64,000 nucleotides of DNA from Caulobacter rhizosphaerae (GTDB taxonomy: Bacteria; Pseudomonadota; Alphaproteobacteria; Caulobacterales; Caulobacteraceae), in NCBI RefSeq assembly GCF_010977555.1, contig NZ_CP048815.1, positions 1,480,501-1,544,500 of the forward strand. Reading direction: 5' to 3'. Both the position numbers and the translations under genes were made by a program. Below the pieces are notes generated by a model. That model saw nothing but the letters and a program-made list of their open reading frames with translations, ran no database searches and was not told the origin of the DNA. Shown in pieces: positions 59,769 to 64,000 of the stretch (the first letter of the stretch is position 1; the number at the start of each line of letters is the position of its first letter).

Positions 59769-59775
59769 GCGCCCT

Positions 59776-59878
59776 GCGTCCTTCGAGGCTCGCCTGCGGC
59801 TCGCACCTCAGGATGAGGAATTCACTGCAACAGGCGTCCTCATCCTGAGGCGTCTGCGGAGCGGGACCTTGAAGGACC
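59776..59878. repeat. Dispersed palindrome, family A (copy 5, decayed arm)
   Basis: Left arm gcgtccttcgaggc; right arm gaccttgaaggac is degenerate (one or two mismatches). Inner cctcaggatgagga and tcctcatcctgagg pair. Confidence 0.8.
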
Positions 59879-59956
59879 CACGGTGTTTTGGCCAAAGTCT
59901 TGAATCGCAACCCAAGCCGTGGACCTATGAGCGGGACTCATAAGGGAGGCTCCATC

Positions 59957-60592
59957 ATGATCGTCTACGGCTCGTCGCTGTCGCCCTATGTGCGCAAGAC
60001 CCTGGCCTTCGGGGCGGAGAAGGGGCTGGTCCTGGAGAACAAGGTCTCCCGGCGCGGCGAACCCGACCCCGACTTCCTGGCCTGCAGCCCGTTCCGCAAG
60101 ATCCCCGGCTTCAGGGATGGTGATTTCCAGATTTCCGATTCCTCGGCGATCATCACCTATCTGGAGGCCCTGCATCCCGAGCCCAATCTAATCCCGCTGG
60201 ATCCGCGCAACCGGGCGCGGGCGGTGTGGTTCGAGGAGTTCGCCGACACCATCGTTGTCGCCGCCGCCGGACCTTTGTTCTTCAACCGCATCGTCGGTCC
60301 CCGTTTCATGGGCAGGGACGGCGACGAGGACGTCTGCGTGAAGGCCGAGCGCGAGACGATCCCGCCGCTGCTGGATTACCTGGAAGGCCTGGTTCCCGAC
60401 GGCGGCGGTTTCCTGCTGGAGGACCGCATCACCCTGGCCGACATCGCCGTGGCCAGCCCGTTCGCCAATCTCGACCATCTGGGCTTCGATCTCTCGGCCT
60501 GGCCCAGGACCCGGGACTATGCCGACGCGATCCTGGCCCGGCCCTCGTTCGCCGAGCAGGTCGCCAAGGAAAAGCGCCTGCTGGCCGCCTGA
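59957..60592 (+). CDS. Glutathione S-transferase family protein
   Basis: A 211-residue GST. IVYGSSLSPYVRKTLAFGAEKGL at the start carries a Ser-x-S-P-Y glutathione site; FRKIPGFRDGDFQISDSSAIITYLE near residue 52 has cis-Pro and D-S-S; the C-domain ends with RITLADIAVASPFANLDHLGFDL. AAGGGAGG precedes the ATG at 59957, better placed than one at 59888. Distinct from the GST at 57364. Confidence 0.9.
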   Translation: MIVYGSSLSPYVRKTLAFGAEKGLVLENKVSRRGEPDPDFLACSPFRKIPGFRDGDFQISDSSAIITYLEALHPEPNLIPLDPRNRARAVWFEEFADTIVVAAAGPLFFNRIVGPRFMGRDGDEDVCVKAERETIPPLLDYLEGLVPDGGGFLLEDRITLADIAVASPFANLDHLGFDLSAWPRTRDYADAILARPSFAEQVAKEKRLLAA

Positions 60593-60658
60593 ACGCCCGC
60601 GCGGGTGCGCGCCCAGGTCGCGCTTGCCGGGCGGCGGCCGTCGCCCTAACTGCACGCC

Positions 60659-61246
60659 ATGCCGCTGGACGTCCTCCTCGCCGACATCGCCGCCTGCCGG
60701 GCCTGCGCGCCGTACCTGCCGCATACGCCCAGGCCGGTGGTGCGGGTGGGCGAGGGGACGCGCCTGCTGATCTGCGGCCAGGCGCCGGGGCGGCTGGTGC
60801 ACGAGACGGGCCTGCCGTTCAACGACCCGTCGGGAAATCGCCTGCGCGACTGGATGGGCGTCGATCGCGAGACCTTCTACGGCCGGCCGGAGATCGGCGT
60901 CGCGGCCATGGCCTTCTGCTTTCCGGGGACCAATCCCAAGGGCGGCGACTATCCGCCGCCCGCCCGCTGCGCCGCGCTCTGGCGCAAGCCGTTGCTGGCG
61001 GCGCTGCCCAACGTCGAGCTGACCCTGCTGGTCGGGAGCCATGCCCAAGCCTGGGCGTTGGGTGAGCGGATGAGGGCCAACATGACCGACACCGTCGCCG
61101 CCTGGCGGGACCATATCGACCAAGGCGTCCTGCCCCTGCCGCATCCGTCGTGGCGCAACACCGCCTGGCTCAGGCGCAATCCCTGGTTCGAGGCCGAGGT
61201 CACGCCCTATCTTCGCCGCCGAGTGGCGGGCATTCTGGGGTCATGA
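60659..61246 (+). CDS. Uracil-DNA glycosylase family protein
   Basis: A 195-residue UDG-superfamily protein. Motif A is LLICGQAPGRLVHETGLPFNDPSGNRLRDWM (G-Q-A-P-G near residue 40), and motif B is LPHPSWRN near residue 163, the H-P-S pair that grips the flipped base. The family usually has G-E-A-P-G; the Gln here is a variation. C-x-x-C is present only once (ACRAC), fewer than the four Cys of Fe-S UDGs. Excises uracil or related damage by inference. ATG overlap with the next gene. Confidence 0.82.
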   Translation: MPLDVLLADIAACRACAPYLPHTPRPVVRVGEGTRLLICGQAPGRLVHETGLPFNDPSGNRLRDWMGVDRETFYGRPEIGVAAMAFCFPGTNPKGGDYPPPARCAALWRKPLLAALPNVELTLLVGSHAQAWALGERMRANMTDTVAAWRDHIDQGVLPLPHPSWRNTAWLRRNPWFEAEVTPYLRRRVAGILGS

Positions 61247-62274
61247 ACCGTCGGACTCTCCTTCTGGGGGCGACCTGCGCGGCCAGCCTGGCCGCCTGCG
61301 CTCCGGTCATCCAGCATCCCGGCCCGGGCGAGCTGGGCTATCGCGGCCCCCGGCTGGACAAGGACGGCTTGTTCAGCTTCGACGGCAAGAGGCTGGGCCT
61401 GATGACGTGGCTGCCGCCCGAAGGGCAGCCCGTCACCCACGTGATCGTCGCTTTGCACGGCATGAACGACTACGCCAACGCCTTCCACCTGGCCGGGCCG
61501 TTCTGGGCGGGGCAGGGGATCGCCACCTACGCCATCGATATCCGCGGCTTCGGCCGCTCCCCCGACCGTGGCGTCTGGGCGCCGCCGGAACTGGTGATCG
61601 AGGACATCCGCACCGCCGTGGCCCTGGTCCGCGAAGCCCATCCCGAGGCCAAGGTCGCCCTGGCCGGCGAGAGCATGGGCGGGGCGCTGGCCATCGTCGC
61701 CATGGCCTCGGACCGACCGCCCGCCGCCGAGCGCCTGCTGCTGTTCGCGCCGGCCGTCTGGGGCTGGTCGAACCAGCCGCTGCCCTACAAGACCAGCCTG
61801 TGGATCACCGCCCACACCACCCGGAGCTGGGTGGTCAAGCCGCCCGAATGGCTGGTCAAGAATGTCCAGCCCACCGACAATATCGACGAGCTGCGGCGCA
61901 TGGGGCGCGACCCGCTGATGATCTGGGGCGCCCGTTCGGACACCCTGTACGGCCTGGTCGGGCTGATGGAGAAGGCCTGGGCGGCGCTGGGCAAGGTCCA
62001 GGTCCCGGTCGCCTATTTCTACGGGGCCAACGACCACATCATCCCCAAGGAGCCGACGATGGAGGCCGTCCGGCGGCTCAAGCCCGACGACCGCTCAGCC
62101 TACTACGCCGACGGCTGGCACCTGCTGCTGGTCGACAAGCAGGCCCAGGTGGTGTGGACGGACGCGGCCTCGTTCCTGAAGGACCCTCTGGCCGACCTGC
62201 CGTCCGGCGCTCCGCCGATCCCGGGGGCGCCGACCGCGCCGAACGTGGTGCGGTCGGAAATATCGAAACAGTAG
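61243..62274 (+). CDS. Lipoprotein alpha/beta hydrolase (monoacylglycerol-lipase-like)
   Basis: A 343-residue protein starting NRRTLLLGATCAASLAACAP, a Tat-like signal with lipobox LAAC. The hydrolase core has VALHGMNDYANAFHLAG (oxyanion loop), AIDIRGFGRSPDRG, nucleophile elbow ALAGESMGGALAIVAM near residue 145, Asp in YGANDHIIP near 262, and His in DGWHLLLVD near 297. G-E-S-M-G-G and the lid region fit serine aminopeptidase S33/lysophospholipase. The ATG overlaps the UDG stop. Confidence 0.87.
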   Translation: MNRRTLLLGATCAASLAACAPVIQHPGPGELGYRGPRLDKDGLFSFDGKRLGLMTWLPPEGQPVTHVIVALHGMNDYANAFHLAGPFWAGQGIATYAIDIRGFGRSPDRGVWAPPELVIEDIRTAVALVREAHPEAKVALAGESMGGALAIVAMASDRPPAAERLLLFAPAVWGWSNQPLPYKTSLWITAHTTRSWVVKPPEWLVKNVQPTDNIDELRRMGRDPLMIWGARSDTLYGLVGLMEKAWAALGKVQVPVAYFYGANDHIIPKEPTMEAVRRLKPDDRSAYYADGWHLLLVDKQAQVVWTDAASFLKDPLADLPSGAPPIPGAPTAPNVVRSEISKQ

Positions 62275-62289
62275 CGCCGCCGCGGCCGT

Positions 62290-62393
62290 GCGTCCTTCGA
62301 GGCCCGCTGCGCGGGCGCCTCAGGATGAGGCGCTTTGTTGCTACTGAATTCCTCATCCTGAGGTGCGAGGCGAAGCCGAGCCTCGAAGGACGC
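62290..62393. repeat. Dispersed palindrome, family A (copy 6)
   Basis: gcgtccttcgaggc and gcctcgaaggacgc at the ends, cctcaggatgagg and cctcatcctgagg inside. Nearly identical to the copy at 24463-24566, including the central ttgttgctNctgaattcctc. Confidence 0.87.
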
Positions 62394-62494
62394 ACGGCGC
62401 CCGGTAAACCCGCGCCCTGAAGCGAGGGGTTGTGGGGGAAGGCCCGCCAGCGTACACCGCGCGCAAACTTTCTGACTAGGGCAGGACTGACGGC

Positions 62495-63556
62495 ATGACC
62501 TTGTTCGATTCCCCGGATTTCGAGGGACACGAAGGCGTTCACGCGTTCTTTGACGAAAAAACCGGCCTGAAGTCGATCATCGCCATCCACTCCACTGCCC
62601 GCGGCCCCGCGGCCGGCGGTTGCCGGATGTGGGACTATTCCAGCGCCGACGCGGCCGTGACCGACGCCCTGCGGCTGTCGCGCGGCATGTCGTACAAGAA
62701 CGCCATGGCCGACCTGGACTTCGGCGGCGGCAAGGCCGTGATCATCGGCGACGCCCGCAGCCAGAAGACTCCCGAGCTGTTCGAGGCCTTTGGCCGCGCC
62801 GTCGACAGCCTGGCCGGCCGTTACTGGACCGCCGAGGACGTCGGCGTCTCGCCGGCCGACCTGGTCGCCACCCGCCGCACCACCCGCTATGTCGCCGGCC
62901 TGGAAGGCCACGCGGCCGCCTCGGGCGACCCGTCGCCGGTCACCGCCGAAGGCGTGTTCCGCGGCGTGCGGCTGTGCGTGCAACGGGCCTTGAACCGCGA
63001 CCTGAACGGCGTCACCGTCGCCATCCAGGGCGTCGGCCATGTCGGCGCCTATCTGGCCGAGAAACTGCACGCTGCGGGCGCCAAGCTGATCATCGCCGAC
63101 GTCAATGCGCGCGCCCTGGACGAGGTGGCCGCCAGGACCGGCGCCCGGATTGTCTCGACCGACGCCATCTTCGATGTCGAGGCCGACGTCTTCGCTCCGT
63201 GCGCCCTGGGTGGCGCGATCTCGGCCACCACCCTGCCGCGCCTGAAGGTCAAGGTGATCGCCGGCGGGGCCAACAACCAGTTGGCCGACGCGACGATCGG
63301 CCAGGCCGTCTATGATCGCGGCATCCTCTACGCTCCCGACTACGTGATCAACGGCGGCGGCATCATCAACGTGGCCGGCGAGATCCGGGCGCTGGAGGCC
63401 GGCGTGGCCTTCGATCCGGACTGGGTGGCGACCAAGCTGGATCGCCTGGCCCAGACGCTGGGCGAGGTGCTGGACCACTCGCTGGTCGACAAGCGCCCCG
63501 CCAACCTGGTCGCCGACGAGATCGCCCGCGCCCGCATCGCGGCGGCGCGTTCCTAA
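62495..63556 (+). CDS. Leu/Val/Glu/Phe-type amino-acid dehydrogenase
   Basis: A 353-residue NAD-dependent oxidative deaminase of the leucine/valine dehydrogenase type. ARGPAAGGCRMWDY near residue 36, LSRGMSYKNAMADLDFGGGKAVIIGD near 62 (catalytic Lys in Y-K-N and G-G-G-K), VAIQGVGHVGAYLAEKLHAAGAKLIIADVNARAL near 175 (Rossmann), and NYAPDYVINGGGIIN near 285. Likely converts branched-chain amino acids to 2-oxo acids, a catabolic link to the acyl-CoA dehydrogenase and thioesterase genes, but no operon joins them. Confidence 0.92.
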   Translation: MTLFDSPDFEGHEGVHAFFDEKTGLKSIIAIHSTARGPAAGGCRMWDYSSADAAVTDALRLSRGMSYKNAMADLDFGGGKAVIIGDARSQKTPELFEAFGRAVDSLAGRYWTAEDVGVSPADLVATRRTTRYVAGLEGHAAASGDPSPVTAEGVFRGVRLCVQRALNRDLNGVTVAIQGVGHVGAYLAEKLHAAGAKLIIADVNARALDEVAARTGARIVSTDAIFDVEADVFAPCALGGAISATTLPRLKVKVIAGGANNQLADATIGQAVYDRGILYAPDYVINGGGIINVAGEIRALEAGVAFDPDWVATKLDRLAQTLGEVLDHSLVDKRPANLVADEIARARIAAARS

Positions 63557-63564
63557 ACTCCCAA

Positions 63565-63999
63565 TCAAACTCTCTCCCGCTGGGAGAGGGTTTCTGTTGT
63601 TCGCACCCTTCCGCTGATCTCCGCCCCCGCGTCGCGGTCCAGCCGCAGGTAGACCGGCAGGGCCAGCAGGGTGACCAGGCCGATGGCCACGAACGGCCAG
63701 GTAAAGCGGTCGGGGGTCAGGTGCGCGCCGTGGCCGCGCGCGACGTGCAGCATCAGGCCGCCGAAGCTGACGCCCAGGGCCAGGCCCACCTGTTGGCTCA
63801 CCGCCGCGAGTGTAGAGGCCGCGGCCACTCTGGGCTGGGGCACGTCGGCATAGGCGATGGTGTTGGCGGCGATGAACTGGTTGGAGCGGGCGAAGCCGGC
63901 CAGGAACAGGGCCGCGGCCATCACCGCCATCGGCGTCGCCAGGGTGAAGAACCCCGGGACCGCCGTCAGGATCGCCGTGGCGACCACGAACACCGCCAG
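63565..63999 (-). CDS. MFS transporter, 5'-truncated by window edge
   Basis: Only the C-terminal about 144 residues are in the window; the frame is open through its right edge. Four hydrophobic helices are visible (AVFVVATAILTAV, TPMAVMAAALFLAGFARSN, AAASTLAAVSQQVGLALGVSFGG and WPFVAIGLVTLLALPVYL), including A-R-S-N-Q-F and a Q-Q-V-G-L-A-L-G motif, which fit the DHA2-like MFS family. The last residues (TETLSQRERV) are read from a short palindrome (ctctcccgctgggagag). Confidence 0.75.
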   Translation of the reverse strand: MAVFVVATAILTAVPGFFTLATPMAVMAAALFLAGFARSNQFIAANTIAYADVPQPRVAAASTLAAVSQQVGLALGVSFGGLMLHVARGHGAHLTPDRFTWPFVAIGLVTLLALPVYLRLDRDAGAEISGRVRTTETLSQRERV

Positions 64000-64000
64000 C

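Overview
This is a GC-rich (roughly two-thirds G+C), densely coded, two-strand chromosomal segment that looks like the alphaproteobacterium Caulobacter or a close relative. The clues are a circularly permuted two-piece tmRNA encoding the tag ANDNFAEEFAIAA, an SspB-alpha adaptor, a TTGACGA/GCTCAAAC-type housekeeping promoter before ilvC, many TTG/GTG starts with 4-nt ATGA/GTGA/TTGA overlaps, and short intergenic palindromes repeated across the window. Species cannot be fixed from the sequence alone. I see no prophage, insertion sequence, CRISPR array, rRNA or tRNA gene. Almost all of it is core chromosome with small accessory islands.

Layout. 1-11 kb: end of a DUF885 protein, an exported GH1 beta-glucosidase, a TerB/DnaJ co-chaperone, small orphan proteins, an ABM monooxygenase with an acyl-CoA dehydrogenase, an Old Yellow Enzyme, an SDR and an SMP-30 lactonase. 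11-15 kb: a tightly coupled thymidylate/folate run (thyA, unknown, thioesterase, folA, unknown), then a CsgG-like protein and a DUF924 protein. 15-25 kb: RcnB-like repeat protein, DoxX-like protein, flavodoxin-fold reductase, ilvC, hydrolase, CAP-domain protein, deoxyribosyltransferase-like protein, TrmN6-like methylase and polyprenyl diphosphate synthase. 25-30.6 kb: FkbM methyltransferase, YccF, then fumC-GNAT-ATPase-ccdA-ccdB on the minus strand, and DUF1697, YbjQ and RusA-like genes on the plus strand. 30.6-35.7 kb: beta-lactamase-fold hydrolase, C13 peptidase, thioesterase, sspB, a 57-bp direct repeat pair and ssrA (tmRNA). 35.7-38 kb: AraC regulator divergent from two tiny genes, aquaporin and a DUF6289 peptide.

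38-46 kb is a branched-chain/serine amino-acid and tRNA-modification block: ilvB with a leader-peptide attenuator, a GIY-YIG gene lying between ilvB and ilvN, then cinA-like, two small genes, miaA, serB and a HAD phosphatase. 46-50.5 kb: hflK-hflC, an Mrp/ApbC Fe-S carrier and a FadL porin. 50.8-55 kb: an SDR and a DevBCA-type ABC exporter. 55-64 kb: EF-hand protein, NupC transporter, two GSTs, thioesterase, DUF1444-like and DUF3253 genes, UDG, a lipoprotein hydrolase, Leu/Val dehydrogenase and the end of an MFS transporter.

Functional links: ssrA lies just upstream of sspB, so the RNA that tags stalled proteins and the adaptor that hands them to ClpXP are neighbours. ilvB, ilvN and ilvC give the shared valine/isoleucine steps, and ilvB carries an Ile-Val-Leu leader peptide followed by a terminator. 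thyA and folA, which together run the dTMP/tetrahydrofolate cycle, share an apparent operon. The non-genic signals most worth a second look are the ssrA-sspB repeats, the attenuator, a terminator that also overlaps a Shine-Dalgarno site, and at least three families of dispersed palindromes.
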